Below are positions 42,916-52,033 of a DNA stretch of 64,000 bases, piece after piece. The stretch is from an uncultured Alphaproteobacteria bacterium (lineage in GTDB: Bacteria; Pseudomonadota; Alphaproteobacteria; CAAHEQ01; UBA3637), in contig CALXWZ010000007.1 of the NCBI GenBank assembly GCA_944392555.1, positions 22,273 through 86,272 of the forward strand, written 5' to 3'. Positions within the stretch are counted from its first letter, which is position 1, and every line of letters starts with the position of its first letter. Position numbers and translations under genes: made by a program. Below the pieces are notes generated by a model that worked only from the letters and a program-made list of their open reading frames with translations, was not told where the DNA came from and made no database searches.

Positions 42916-44649
42916 ATGCGTGATTTGGAGTTGGCGCAATATGATAAGCGTCGAGTGTATTTTGGATTATCGGGCAGGCTTGCCGATAGAAGTATTTTGC
43001 AAGTAGATTTAAAATATGCTGCTTTAAAAGATAGATTGTTGCATGATAAGACGGTGGTGGAAGAGATGTCATCTGTCGGTGCTTTTACGACGGTTACGGG
43101 CGTGCAACGGTTAATTATGGAATCGGAATATCCGGCAGCCGTAATAGAGGAATATGAAAATAAAGAGGAAGTTGAAAAATTGCTCGCTCGGTATCCGAAA
43201 TGGAAGCCGGCTATTCTTTATTTTTCATTTAACCCAAAATTGCAAGATAAATATCCGGTATTAACGCCAAAAATGGCGTATGATTTTATGCGTAAACATA
43301 AAATCGGCATGTGTGTTTTTGCCATGACGGATCACGAAACGGACAACTTTATTTCAAAATATCCTGCAACGAACGTAGCACGGCATTTATCAGCCAGAAC
43401 GCAGGTGGAAGAAGATATCAAAAAGTTTTTATCGCCGTTAGTTTCAAACGTATCGGATTGTCCCGTTATGTTTCATTATTTAACGCCGGAACGGTTAAGT
43501 GAACTGAAACGCAATTTCGGGCAGAATAAACAAATGCTCGGTATGTATGATTTAACGCCTCGCGAAAGAAAAGAAGCAGTTTTATTTATGGATTACATGA
43601 TTGGTTGTTTGGATGGCAGAAATGTTTTGCATGAGATGCAAATGGTGAATGTATCCCATAAAATCAATCAGAATACCGTTGAATTTAACCAACGTCCGTC
43701 GTCTTTTGTGGAGCAAGCGAAGAGCGATGCCAAAACATCCGATAAAGATCAAAAGAAAAATTTATTAACAAAAACAATCGGGTTATATGATGAAATCTGC
43801 AGGGGAGCGAATTGTCCCGAAACGGAAAAATCAATCCAAATCGTTTCGCAAGCCATGCAAGAAATGCGTTCGCTAATTCCTGCAATGAAACAACTTTCGC
43901 GTCGCTCACGAAAGAAAGTGTATCCGCATGTGATGAAAACAATTGATGTGTTGACGCATATCGGCGCAACGGAACATAGGGATGATCGCTTTATCGCTTT
44001 ATGCCGAACCGGCGCAGAGACGCTTAAATGGGATGCTATGTCAAACGGTGAACGGGCAGCATATCTGGCGGAAGTAAAAGAAAGTCGGCGTGTTGCTCAA
44101 ACGCAGGAAGAGCGACGGATGATGGCGTCAGCCGAACGGCGCGAGGCAAAAAAACGGGAGGAAAGATTGATTCAAATGCGCAATAATGCGCGTAAGGTTG
44201 CCGAAATGAGTCCGCAGGAAAAAGCGGTGCGTCAAGCCGAAAAAGAACAACGTCGGATGATGGCAAAAGAACGCAAAGCCTTGAAAGCGGCAACCACAGT
44301 AAAATTGCAAGATAAAAAACAGGCGTATCAGGAAATGCTGTCACAAGTGAAGCCGATAGAAACAATGAAACAGCCAACCCTGCCTCCTGCCGAGATATTA
44401 ACGAAACAAGATGCTATATCTGAGAAGAATGTGGTGTATATTATCGGACATGCTTATATCAAAGAAGATGAAGAAAAAACGGACGCATCGGCATTAACAG
44501 ATGCCTGCAAGAAAATTATGGTGCCGTTTCATCAAAAAGCGATAAAAGATGATTTTTCACGTGTTCCGCGCAAGGTGGTTTGCAAAAAAACATTTGTCAA
44601 CAGCTCATTCATCGGATCGGTTAATACCCGTTCGCGCGGGCGTTCGTAA
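42916..44649 (+). CDS. Large charged protein of unknown function
   Basis: A 577-aa protein that I do not recognise. The first 280 residues are mixed alpha/beta with segments such as KPAILYFSFNPKLQDKYP and GMCVFAMTDHETDNFISKYP. Residues about 390-450 are a highly charged coiled coil (EERRMMASAERREAKKREE). The last 80 residues contain NVVYIIGHAYIKEDEE and end in a basic tail (SVNTRSRGRS). No signal peptide or membrane segment. AAGGAGG lies five bases before the ATG, and the promoter is near-consensus, so it should be well expressed. Confidence 0.6.
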   Translation: MRDLELAQYDKRRVYFGLSGRLADRSILQVDLKYAALKDRLLHDKTVVEEMSSVGAFTTVTGVQRLIMESEYPAAVIEEYENKEEVEKLLARYPKWKPAILYFSFNPKLQDKYPVLTPKMAYDFMRKHKIGMCVFAMTDHETDNFISKYPATNVARHLSARTQVEEDIKKFLSPLVSNVSDCPVMFHYLTPERLSELKRNFGQNKQMLGMYDLTPRERKEAVLFMDYMIGCLDGRNVLHEMQMVNVSHKINQNTVEFNQRPSSFVEQAKSDAKTSDKDQKKNLLTKTIGLYDEICRGANCPETEKSIQIVSQAMQEMRSLIPAMKQLSRRSRKKVYPHVMKTIDVLTHIGATEHRDDRFIALCRTGAETLKWDAMSNGERAAYLAEVKESRRVAQTQEERRMMASAERREAKKREERLIQMRNNARKVAEMSPQEKAVRQAEKEQRRMMAKERKALKAATTVKLQDKKQAYQEMLSQVKPIETMKQPTLPPAEILTKQDAISEKNVVYIIGHAYIKEDEEKTDASALTDACKKIMVPFHQKAIKDDFSRVPRKVVCKKTFVNSSFIGSVNTRSRGRS

Positions 44650-44700
44650 AAATGGAGCCCTTGTATATCTGAACGAATATACTTGATTGAATAGGCAAGA

Positions 44701-44736
44701 AAAACGGCATTTGAAAGCATAATGCCGTTTTTGTTT
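44701..44736 (+). terminator. Rho-independent terminator of the 577-aa gene
   Basis: AAAACGGCATT (44701-44711) pairs perfectly with AATGCCGTTTT (44721-44731), followed by T-rich sequence. Confidence 0.9.
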
Positions 44737-44741
44737 TTCGC

Positions 44742-44771
44742 TTGACAAAAAGTGCGGATAAACGATATAAA
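44742..44771 (+). promoter_or_regulatory. Candidate promoter of the MscS-family gene
   Basis: Perfect TTGACA (44742-44747) and TATAAA (44766-44771) with an 18-base spacer. It lies before the ATG at 44814, which rules out any upstream start. Confidence 0.6.
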
Positions 44772-44813
44772 AGAAAAAAATTAATGAAGATAAACAGGGT
44801 AAAGGAATTTAAA

Positions 44814-47354
44814 ATGAAACGCTTTTTTGTGATTTTCGCTTTGATGGTATTTTTGGTTGGCATGGGTGTGTCTCCGATGGCAACGGCACAAATCGCAATG
44901 GTATCGGATACAGCGGATTCGGATATAGCAGAGTCTGCTTCATCGCCGGTGATAGATGTAACGCTTATCAGCAACGAAATTGCCGAGATTGAAAAGAACG
45001 TGCGCCAAAATACGCAATCCTTAAAAGGGACTCAGGAATATATCAAAAAATTAAGCGATTATCATGATCAACTAACGGTTGCCAAGCAAAGAGGCGAAAG
45101 TCGATTGGATAGTTTATCCAAAAAAACGGAATCCCTTAAAGCGTTGACAGCGGAAGGCGAAGATGAACCGGAAGAAATTACCAAACAACGAACGGAAATT
45201 TCGAAAGAGGCCGATGAAATTAAATCGCGGATTGCAGTTGCCGATTTAGCTATTGGAAAAATAGAGGAGTTAAATCAGTTAATTATGACTTTGCGCAATC
45301 GCAAACTTATTGATCAAATCACGGTGAAAAGTAGCTCTATTTTGAATTGGCAAACATTTATGGATTCAATTAAAAATTTTGCTGTTTTTTTGTATGGTGT
45401 TATTACATATCCGAAATTATGGTATGATGGATTATCAGCCGAGCAACAAGGGGCGGTTATGTCCGAGTTGGAGAGAATCGGAACATGGGCTATTATCGGA
45501 TTAGCTTTTGTTTGGGTTATTAGTTGGTTTATCAGTAAAAAATTCGGGTATCGGATAAATATTGAAAAGCCGACTTATCCGCAAAAAGTAACGGCCGCTT
45601 TATTTATGCTTGTGGCGCGCGGTATTATTCCTGCGGTAATAGCTTGTGCTTGTTGGTTTTGGTTGAAGGATCATCAGACCTTATTCCCCGGTGCATTCGG
45701 AACGGTTTTGCGAATCGGTATCGTGTATGCACTGTATCTTTTCTTATCTTGCGCGTTGGTGACGGTTTTATTTACGCCGATACGTCCGCAATGGCGGTTA
45801 ATTGAAGTGAACGATCAAAAAGCAAAATATCTTTCGTCGGCATTATTGCTGTCTATTTTATTGATTTGTGTATTTTCGTATTTTCAAGTTGTTGCGTTGC
45901 AGTTAGAGTATTCGGACGATACGATTTTTGCCCTCAAAACATTAGCTAACATTGTAAAGGCGGGATGCATTATTTTAGTTGCGCGCCGATTTTTGTATAA
46001 TGACAGACGTCTTTCCGATGAGGAATTGAAAAACGAAGGAGATGATATTCAAAAATTAAGCACATCGTCTAAAATCAGTTTGCTGGTTGTTTTACTGACA
46101 TTGATTGTGCTTTCGCTTTCGTTGTTCGGATACGTTATGTTAACGGAATATATTTACAATCGCTTTATTGCTTCCGTTTTAATTGTGGGCATTTTTTATA
46201 TCATACAAAAACTTTTAACGGTTTTATTTCACCAATTTATGACGCGTAAATTTTGGATGCGTGATTTCCGTATCAATCGAAAACAAACGGAAAAATATGA
46301 GTTTTGGTTTGGGTTTTTCCTGATGCCGATATTGGTTGTTTTTTGCACGATTATTTTGCTGGCAATGTGGGGTGTGTCGGTTGATATTTTAATGCAAAAA
46401 GCGAAACAGTTTTTAACCGGATTTAACATTGGTGATATGCATGTATCCATTACTTCCATTATATTGGGGATTATTGCATTTTTTATTGTGCTGTTCATTG
46501 TGCGTGTTATTAAGAATAGTTTGTTGACGGGGAAACTCAGCAAAATTGAAATGGATACAAGCATTCGTAATTCCGTTGCCGCCGGAACGGGATTCTTGGG
46601 AGTAGTGCTTGCCTGTTTGGTCGGAATCAGCGTAATGGGCGGTAGCTTAAAGGGGTTAGCTTTGGTGGCCGGTGCATTATCATTGGGAGCAGGTCTCGGT
46701 TTGCAAAACATTGTAAACAACTTTGTTTCGGGTATTATTTTATTATTTGAACGTCCCGTTAAAATCGGAGACTGGGTGATTGTTAAAGGCGAAGAGGGCA
46801 TCGTTAAGCAAGTGAACATTCGCTCAACGGTTATTGAAACATTCAGTAAATCAAACGTAATTATTCCGAATGCCGATATTTTATCTAACAGCTTAACGAA
46901 TTTAACGTATAAAAATAAACTCGGGCGATATGAGGTAGCCGTGGGTGTGAGTTATGATAGTGATGTTGATAAGGTAAAGGAAATTTTGCTGGATATTGCC
47001 AAAAAAACGAAGGGCGTTGTTGCCGTGCCGGCACCGTTTGTCTTGTTTATGGAATTGGCAGACAGCAGCTTGAACTTTAAGTTGTATTTTTATACAAATG
47101 ATATTACGAGTCGTTTAAGTATATCCAGTGCCATCCGAATGGAAATAATCAAGCGGTTCCGCGAGGAAAATATTAATATCCCGTTCCCGCAACAAGATGT
47201 TTATTTGCATACGGATACCGGGATACAAATGCAAGAAAAATCGGCCGAAGAGACAGCGGAAATAACCGATGCGGACACTGATTCAAGTGCCGAAGTGCGA
47301 GCGGATAAGACTGATTCGGAAGAGGATACAAAAAAGACCGACGGCAAAAAGTAA
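44814..47354 (+). CDS. Mechanosensitive ion channel, MscS superfamily (large form)
   Basis: An 846-aa inner-membrane channel. A signal peptide (MKRFFVIFALMVFLVGM, ending near ATAQ) leads to a periplasmic coiled-coil region of about 150 residues. Roughly ten membrane segments follow, the last forming the MscS pore helix and beta domain: GALSLGAGLGLQNIVNNFVS then ILLFERPVKIGDWVIV, with SNVIIPNADILSNSLTN. The C-terminal tail of about 45 residues is acidic and low in complexity (EETAEITDADTDSSAEV). It resembles MscK/MscM-type channels that protect against osmotic downshock. AAAGGAATTT precedes the ATG. Confidence 0.92.
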   Translation: MKRFFVIFALMVFLVGMGVSPMATAQIAMVSDTADSDIAESASSPVIDVTLISNEIAEIEKNVRQNTQSLKGTQEYIKKLSDYHDQLTVAKQRGESRLDSLSKKTESLKALTAEGEDEPEEITKQRTEISKEADEIKSRIAVADLAIGKIEELNQLIMTLRNRKLIDQITVKSSSILNWQTFMDSIKNFAVFLYGVITYPKLWYDGLSAEQQGAVMSELERIGTWAIIGLAFVWVISWFISKKFGYRINIEKPTYPQKVTAALFMLVARGIIPAVIACACWFWLKDHQTLFPGAFGTVLRIGIVYALYLFLSCALVTVLFTPIRPQWRLIEVNDQKAKYLSSALLLSILLICVFSYFQVVALQLEYSDDTIFALKTLANIVKAGCIILVARRFLYNDRRLSDEELKNEGDDIQKLSTSSKISLLVVLLTLIVLSLSLFGYVMLTEYIYNRFIASVLIVGIFYIIQKLLTVLFHQFMTRKFWMRDFRINRKQTEKYEFWFGFFLMPILVVFCTIILLAMWGVSVDILMQKAKQFLTGFNIGDMHVSITSIILGIIAFFIVLFIVRVIKNSLLTGKLSKIEMDTSIRNSVAAGTGFLGVVLACLVGISVMGGSLKGLALVAGALSLGAGLGLQNIVNNFVSGIILLFERPVKIGDWVIVKGEEGIVKQVNIRSTVIETFSKSNVIIPNADILSNSLTNLTYKNKLGRYEVAVGVSYDSDVDKVKEILLDIAKKTKGVVAVPAPFVLFMELADSSLNFKLYFYTNDITSRLSISSAIRMEIIKRFREENINIPFPQQDVYLHTDTGIQMQEKSAEETAEITDADTDSSAEVRADKTDSEEDTKKTDGKK

Positions 47355-47362
47355 GAAAGAAC

Positions 47363-47391
47363 TTGCATTTTAAATCAAAATCCGATAGAAT
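47363..47391 (+). promoter_or_regulatory. Promoter of ssrA
   Basis: TTGCAT (47363-47368) and TAGAAT (47386-47391), spacer 17 bases, placing transcription start near 47398 where a GTCGG-GCAA-CCGAC tetraloop hairpin (47399-47412) begins. Confidence 0.6.
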
Positions 47392-47578
47392 AAAAACTGT
47401 CGGGCAACCGACTATGATACTAAACGAGGAGCGGAATAGATGTCTGTGGACTCGGGGGCAGTACCCGACACCTCCACCAAAAACAATTAACGGGGGTGAA
47501 ACAGGATCGACACGCATAATAAAGGCTTTATCTTGTATTCGGCATTGTACCGCCGTTATCGGGCTAAAATAAATAAAT

Positions 47579-47617
47579 GCAAATGATAATTTTGCGCCGG
47601 CCAGAATGGCAGCCTAA
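47579..47617 (+). other. tmRNA proteolysis-tag reading frame (ANDNFAPARMAA)
   Basis: Resume codon GCA at 47579, stop TAA at 47615-47617. Preceded by the alanine loaded on tmRNA, the tag is A-ANDNFAPARMAA. The ANDNFA start is shared with other alphaproteobacterial tags and is the SspB-binding part; the C-terminal MAA plays the role of the usual LAA or VAA recognised by ClpX. Confidence 0.9.
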
Positions 47618-47672
47618 TTTAGGCACCAAGGCCACCAATTCCGCTTTCACATAGCGCAAAGCGGTGGGGTTT

Positions 47673-47707
47673 GGAGGTTCCCAGCAACAGAATACCTCCT
47701 TTTTTTG
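47673..47707 (+). terminator. Rho-independent terminator of ssrA
   Basis: GGAGGT (47673-47678) pairs with ACCTCC (47694-47699) across a 15-base loop, followed by seven or more T. Confidence 0.8.
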
Positions 47708-47808
47708 CTATTGTTTAAATTTGATTAAAATACATTGGCATTTTTACTTGAATAAAACGTGAGGTCTTGTTATAACCAAAGCGAGTTGTTCAATTTTAGG
47801 AGCAAAAA

Positions 47809-48243
47809 ATGGATTATATGCCGTATATTCAAAAAGCATACAGAATGATTGTTCATGATGTATTGAAAGATGTTGCCGATAACGGTATTGATGAAACAAG
47901 CGCTTATTATCTCTCGTTTCAAACAAATCGTGCCGATGTGATTATTCCTGATTTTGTGCGGGCTCGTTATCCCAAAGAAATGACGATTGTGCTGGAAAAT
48001 CAGTTTTCCGATTTGGTGGTTTCCGAAACAGCGTTTTCCGTAGGGTTGGCATTCGGCGGTGTTTCGGCAACCGTTCGTGTGCCCTTTGATGCGTTGACGC
48101 AATTTGCCGATGTGAATCATCAATTCGGATTGGCCCTGACTCCTGTTGCCGAGAAAAAACAAACTTCTGCCGAGAAATTGACCCCTGCCAAAATTATGAG
48201 TATGGACGAAATCAGAAAAGCGCATCAAACGGATAATCAATAA
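47809..48243 (+). CDS. sspB: ClpXP adaptor SspB, alphaproteobacterial type
   Basis: Delivers ssrA-tagged proteins to ClpXP. The 144-aa protein has the alpha-type SspB body: RMIVHDVLKDVADNGI at the N-terminus, YYLSFQTNRADVIIPDF, ARYPKEMTIVLENQFSDL, and VPFDALTQFADVNHQFGL. The C-terminal 30 residues (KLTPAKIMSMDEIRKAH) would be the flexible linker with the ClpX-docking tail. AGGAG precedes the ATG. It lies 102 bases after ssrA on the same strand and overlaps the next gene by one base. Confidence 0.9.
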   Translation: MDYMPYIQKAYRMIVHDVLKDVADNGIDETSAYYLSFQTNRADVIIPDFVRARYPKEMTIVLENQFSDLVVSETAFSVGLAFGGVSATVRVPFDALTQFADVNHQFGLALTPVAEKKQTSAEKLTPAKIMSMDEIRKAHQTDNQ

Positions 48244-48491
48244 TGCAAAAAAAATCTGTGCAGTTAATGGGGCATAAAACAAGCGTTTCCTTAGAGCCGG
48301 AGTTTTGGGAAGCGCTGGCATTAATTGCCGAGAAACGGAAAACATCGGTGCGTCAACTAATTATATCGGTGGATATTGCCGAGCAACGCATAACAAATTT
48401 ATCCGCGGCATTGCGTGTATTTGTGCTGATGCACAAAGATGAATTTGAAATAACGCAATTACGCGCGCGTATGTCTACCAAAAATAAATAA
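48243..48491 (+). CDS. Ribbon-helix-helix DNA-binding protein, RHH_4-like
   Basis: An 82-aa protein. VQLMGHKTSVSLEPEFWEAL gives the beta strand and first helix, and ALIAEKRKTSVRQLIISVD the second helix of a ribbon-helix-helix fold, the RHH_4 type found beside various alphaproteobacterial genes. The remaining residues form one helix. Its target is unknown. It starts at the sspB stop (TAATG), so the two are co-translated, and its 3' end overlaps the convergent uppP by 17 bases. Confidence 0.78.
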   Translation: MQKKSVQLMGHKTSVSLEPEFWEALALIAEKRKTSVRQLIISVDIAEQRITNLSAALRVFVLMHKDEFEITQLRARMSTKNK

Positions 48492-49260
48492 GCAAGAAAA
48501 TACCGAGCAGAATCCGATAAACGGCGAAAATGCCGAAAGAGGCATTTTTGAGCCATTTCATTAAAAACCAAACAGCTAACAATCCGAAAATGCCCGAAAA
48601 GAAAATCCCGAAGATAATTTGCATAAGCGTTCCATCGGTTAATGCTCCCTCTTGGCTCCCTTCCCAAAACATATATATTGCACCGAGCGCAATAACGGGA
48701 ATAGACATCAACATAGAATAACGCGCACTTTCCACCCGCGTGTAGCCAAGGAAGCGCGCGCATGTCATCGTAATCCCCGAACGACTCGTGCCGGGAATAA
48801 GCGCCAAAGATTGTGCAATGCCGATATATAAAGCATTCAGATATGTCATTTGGTTAATCGTTTTTGTTTTAGGCGCATAAAAATCAACTGCCCAAAGCAG
48901 TATACCGAAGAAAATAGAGTTAAACGCAATAATAATCGGCGAGCGGAGTGTGGTTTCAATAATATCATTTAAAAAGTAGCCGACAATCAATGCGGGAATG
49001 GTTGCAATGATGATCGAAAAATCAATTTTTTGTTCTGTGCCACGGTGCCAAAAGCCGAGGAATAATCGCTTAATATCTTTTGCAAAAAAAGCGCAAACAG
49101 CCAGTAATGTGCCTAAATGCAGAGCAATATCCATTAGAAGCGTTTGGTTGGAAAACCCGAACTTTTCCATTAAAATTAAATGCCCCGAGGAACTGACGGG
49201 TAAAAATTCCGTAGCGCTTTGAACAACCGAAAGCCAAAAAGTTGAATCCATTGCCGACAT
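48475..49260 (-). CDS. uppP: Undecaprenyl-diphosphatase UppP
   Basis: Inner-membrane phosphatase recycling undecaprenyl pyrophosphate to the carrier used in wall and glycan synthesis. The 261-aa polytopic protein has the two signature motifs, ATEFLPVSSSGHLIL near the N-terminus and LALIPGTSRSGITM in the middle. AAAAGGAGTAA precedes the ATG. Resistance to bacitracin is the known side effect of this family. It converges with the ribbon-helix-helix gene. Confidence 0.95.
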   Translation of the reverse strand: MSAMDSTFWLSVVQSATEFLPVSSSGHLILMEKFGFSNQTLLMDIALHLGTLLAVCAFFAKDIKRLFLGFWHRGTEQKIDFSIIIATIPALIVGYFLNDIIETTLRSPIIIAFNSIFFGILLWAVDFYAPKTKTINQMTYLNALYIGIAQSLALIPGTSRSGITMTCARFLGYTRVESARYSMLMSIPVIALGAIYMFWEGSQEGALTDGTLMQIIFGIFFSGIFGLLAVWFLMKWLKNASFGIFAVYRILLGIFLLIYFW

Positions 49261-49313
49261 TTTTTACTCCTTTTGTGAGGGGTATTATATGAATGAGAAA
49301 TCAACGTGTCAAC

Positions 49314-50075
49314 CTAAAAAGAAAGATTGGTTATTTTGGTGGAATGATTAAGCACAAGTGTTATTTCTTGTGAGTGTTTGTCATATTGATATAAGCATGA
49401 ATGGCCGTGTTTATGGGTTGCGAAGAAAAGGTATTGCCCCGTTTCGTCAAAGCCGAGTGCAGTCACGTCAAAAGCAATAAATTGTCGTAATTGTCCGATT
49501 TTAAAATCAATCCAACGGATTGTTTCATCGGCATAAACCGCATATTCCTGCTCGGTGGGATTGAGGGCAAAATAGCTGACGGGGCGAAAGAGCGGTGTTT
49601 CTTCTCCGGCAATGCGTTTCATTAGCGTTTGCGTTGGGTTAATATAATACAGTGCGCCCGATTTACCGAAAAACGGCGGATACATGGCTCCCGGAATTTT
49701 CTCAATTAAATGATAGCGCGTTCTGGCTTTGCGATAAATGAATAAATCACCCATGCCGTGTGGGCTTAATAAGTCGGCTCGCAGAAAAGCAAACAGCGCA
49801 TGCGGGGTATTCCATAACGTTGGATAGTAGCAGTATCCCGATTCGCTCATAATTGGTGGAAAGGTTTGTTTTTGAAAGTTTGCAAATACCCAATGAAAAT
49901 GTGTTTGTGTGCCGTCAATTTCAACGCCGGTCAGAATGGTGCGATCGGATGAAAACGTGCAAAACGGTGGAATGCGTTTCATTAAAACCAAGCGTCCGTC
50001 CCGCATAACGGCCCAGAGTTGATGATTATCATCCGTAAAAAACACCCGATATAGGGACAAAATTGAATTTGTCAT
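49314..50075 (-). CDS. Protein of unknown function, propeller-like
   Basis: A 253-aa protein with no signal peptide, rich in aromatic residues and beta-strand segments (QLWAVMRDGRLVLMKRI, SYFALNPTEQEYAVYADETI, LFFATHKHGHSCLYQYD). The spacing of these strands suggests a small beta-propeller or WD-like fold, but I recognise no family. ATG at 50075 with AGGAT upstream is preferred over the TTG at 50081. Divergent from moxR. Confidence 0.6.
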   Translation of the reverse strand: MTNSILSLYRVFFTDDNHQLWAVMRDGRLVLMKRIPPFCTFSSDRTILTGVEIDGTQTHFHWVFANFQKQTFPPIMSESGYCYYPTLWNTPHALFAFLRADLLSPHGMGDLFIYRKARTRYHLIEKIPGAMYPPFFGKSGALYYINPTQTLMKRIAGEETPLFRPVSYFALNPTEQEYAVYADETIRWIDFKIGQLRQFIAFDVTALGFDETGQYLFFATHKHGHSCLYQYDKHSQEITLVLNHSTKITNLSF

Positions 50076-50144
50076 TTGCAATCCTTATAAAAGCAGTATA
50101 TATTATTTTGCATAAAATGCAACACTTGAATAATGGAGTAAAAA

Positions 50145-51104
50145 ATGGCATTGTATGAAAACTTTCAAAAATTGGAAGCTTATATGAATTCGTGTATTGT
50201 TGGGCAAGCAGATTTAGTGCATAAACTAATTATTGCCTTGCTTTGTAATGGTCATTTATTGGTGGAGGGAACACCGGGATTGGCAAAAACAAAAGCAATT
50301 AAAACGTTGTCCGGTGCCATTGATGCGTATGAACAGCGTATACAATTTACACCCGATTTGTTGCCCTCGGATATTACGGGAAGTGATGTGTATCGGCCGG
50401 AAACGCATTCATTCCATTTTCAAAAGGGGCCGATTTTTAATAACTTGATTCTCGCTGATGAAATTAACCGTGCGCCTGCAAAAGTGCAATCGGCTATGTT
50501 GGAAGCCATGGGGGAACGCCAAATTACGGTGGGAAATACCACATATCGTTTGCCGGATTTGTTTATGGTGATGGCCACCCAAAACCCGATTGAACAAGAA
50601 GGAACGTATAATTTGCCCGAAGCACAACTGGATCGGTTTTTATTTTATGTCAAGATTAAATATCCTGATGCGCAGGCTGAACGCAAAATTTTGAAAATTG
50701 TGCGCCGTGAAGAAAAGCAAGAGCCGACGCCTGAGTTCAAAAAACTGAATGAAAAAGTGATTTTTGCAGCGCGGGAAGAAGTTTCGGATGTATATATGTC
50801 GCCCGAAATAGAGGAGTATCTGATACAGTTGGTTATGGCAACGCGTGAACCGCAACGATATAGTGCGGAGTTAGCAAAATATATCGGTTATGGTGTAAGT
50901 CCGCGCGGAACGATTGCGTTGGATATTTGTTCGCGCGGAGCGGCGTGGTTGTCCGGTCGGGATTATGTGATGCCCGAAGATGTGCATTCAATTGTATACG
51001 ATGTGTTAAGGCATAGACTATTGCCGTCATTTGAAGCAAAAGCAGCCGGTATCACTTCTGATAAAATTATTAAAGAACTTTTGCAACGTGTGCCGATGGT
51101 GTAG
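50145..51104 (+). CDS. moxR: MoxR-family AAA+ ATPase
   Basis: Chaperone-like ATPase of the AAA_3 class, 319 aa. Walker A is VEGTPGLAKTKA near residue 40, Walker B NLILADEINRAPAKVQSA, sensor 1 MATQNPIEQEGTYNLPEAQ and an arginine finger in AQLDRFLF. It heads an operon with DUF58 and DUF4381 proteins. In other bacteria MoxR works with VWA proteins to mature or insert partner complexes and in envelope stress; the partner here is unknown. DUF58 starts 15 bases after the stop. Confidence 0.93.
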   Translation: MALYENFQKLEAYMNSCIVGQADLVHKLIIALLCNGHLLVEGTPGLAKTKAIKTLSGAIDAYEQRIQFTPDLLPSDITGSDVYRPETHSFHFQKGPIFNNLILADEINRAPAKVQSAMLEAMGERQITVGNTTYRLPDLFMVMATQNPIEQEGTYNLPEAQLDRFLFYVKIKYPDAQAERKILKIVRREEKQEPTPEFKKLNEKVIFAAREEVSDVYMSPEIEEYLIQLVMATREPQRYSAELAKYIGYGVSPRGTIALDICSRGAAWLSGRDYVMPEDVHSIVYDVLRHRLLPSFEAKAAGITSDKIIKELLQRVPMV

Positions 51105-51118
51105 AGGAAAGGAATGAG

Positions 51119-52033
51119 ATGAAAACAGGGAAAATGAATCCGGTTCGCGCTGATTTTGATGACCTGTTATCATTGAAACGTCGCGCCGTTTTGCCCATGA
51201 TCAAAACGAATAAAAAAGCGTATACGGGCTTTGGAGAAACAAAATCTCCGTTCAAGACAAAAGGGCTGGATTTTCAAGAAGTGCGCGCTTATCAGCCGGG
51301 GGATGATATTCGGTTGATTGACTGGCGCGTAACGGCAAAATACGGCAAGCCGTTTACAAAACTTTATACCGATGAAAAAGAACGACAAGTTTATTTTATC
51401 TGCGATATGCGCACACGGATGAAATTTGCATCGCGCGGTGCTTTTAAATCCGTATGGGGTGCCAGATTGGCGGTATTTTTGGCGTATATGGCTCAAAATC
51501 GGGGTGATAAAACGGCCTACACGATTTTATCTGCCGATATGATTGAAACAAGTTATTCCATGCGCGGAAATGATGCGGTTTTATCGCTGATACGGGCTGT
51601 TGAGGTTGCTTCAAATCCCGAGCATATTTCGGAGGATAAGTTGCCTTTGTCGCAGGCGTTGGCAGAATCGGAATTATTGATAAAAAGCGGGAGCATTGTT
51701 TTTATTCTCAGCGATTTTTCGGATTGGGATGATAAATGCGATGGGATTGTCGGCCGGCTCAGTCGTAAAAATACGGTTGCCTTAATTCATATTTATGATC
51801 AGTTGGAAGAATCGTTACCGAAAGGAATTTTTCCGATTTCAGACGGATACCGTATCTCTTTTTTGAATACGGAAAAATCATCATTTATGCGCACATATAC
51901 GCAAGCGTTTCAACACATTCGGCAAAAGTTAAAAGAGGCGGTGCAATCTTATCAACTGGGATTTATGCCTTTACGGACGGATTTAGACGGTATTGAACTC
52001 GTGGATGCTTTTTGCAGGGGAGGGCAACAGTGA
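51119..52033 (+). CDS. DUF58 domain protein
   Basis: A 304-aa protein with the DUF58 core TKGLDFQEVRAYQPGDDIRLIDW followed by RVTAKYGKPFTKLYTDEKER, then a VWA-like Rossmann region (SGSIVFILSDFSDWDD) carrying a possible MIDAS DxS-type loop. No membrane segment is seen. DUF58 proteins always accompany MoxR ATPases. Two ATGs lie close together (51119 and 51134); the first has GGAAAGG upstream. The stop TGA overlaps the next start as GTGA. Confidence 0.9.
   Translation: MKTGKMNPVRADFDDLLSLKRRAVLPMIKTNKKAYTGFGETKSPFKTKGLDFQEVRAYQPGDDIRLIDWRVTAKYGKPFTKLYTDEKERQVYFICDMRTRMKFASRGAFKSVWGARLAVFLAYMAQNRGDKTAYTILSADMIETSYSMRGNDAVLSLIRAVEVASNPEHISEDKLPLSQALAESELLIKSGSIVFILSDFSDWDDKCDGIVGRLSRKNTVALIHIYDQLEESLPKGIFPISDGYRISFLNTEKSSFMRTYTQAFQHIRQKLKEAVQSYQLGFMPLRTDLDGIELVDAFCRGGQQ

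Larger units (their letters stand above)
47398..47707 (+). ncRNA. ssrA: Transfer-messenger RNA, permuted two-piece form
   Basis: The gene order is acceptor piece, spacer, coding piece, as in alphaproteobacteria. The acceptor piece ends CACCTCCACCA (CCA at 47477-47479) and contains a T-arm TCGGG-GGCAGTA-CCCGA. A 12-base spacer (47480-47491) would be removed. The coding piece starts GGGGGTGAAACAGGATCGAC at 47492; its GGGGGTG pairs with CACCTCC to restore the tRNA-like acceptor stem with one G-U pair. A tag frame follows, then a CCGCTTT/AAAGCGG hairpin and the terminator. The 5' end of the mature acceptor piece cannot be fixed by eye. sspB lies just downstream. Confidence 0.92.

Noticed and set aside
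46229..46819. Minus-strand 196-codon frame opposite the MscS-family gene
   Set aside because: Antisense of the conserved pore region; stop-poor because of codon use in membrane segments.
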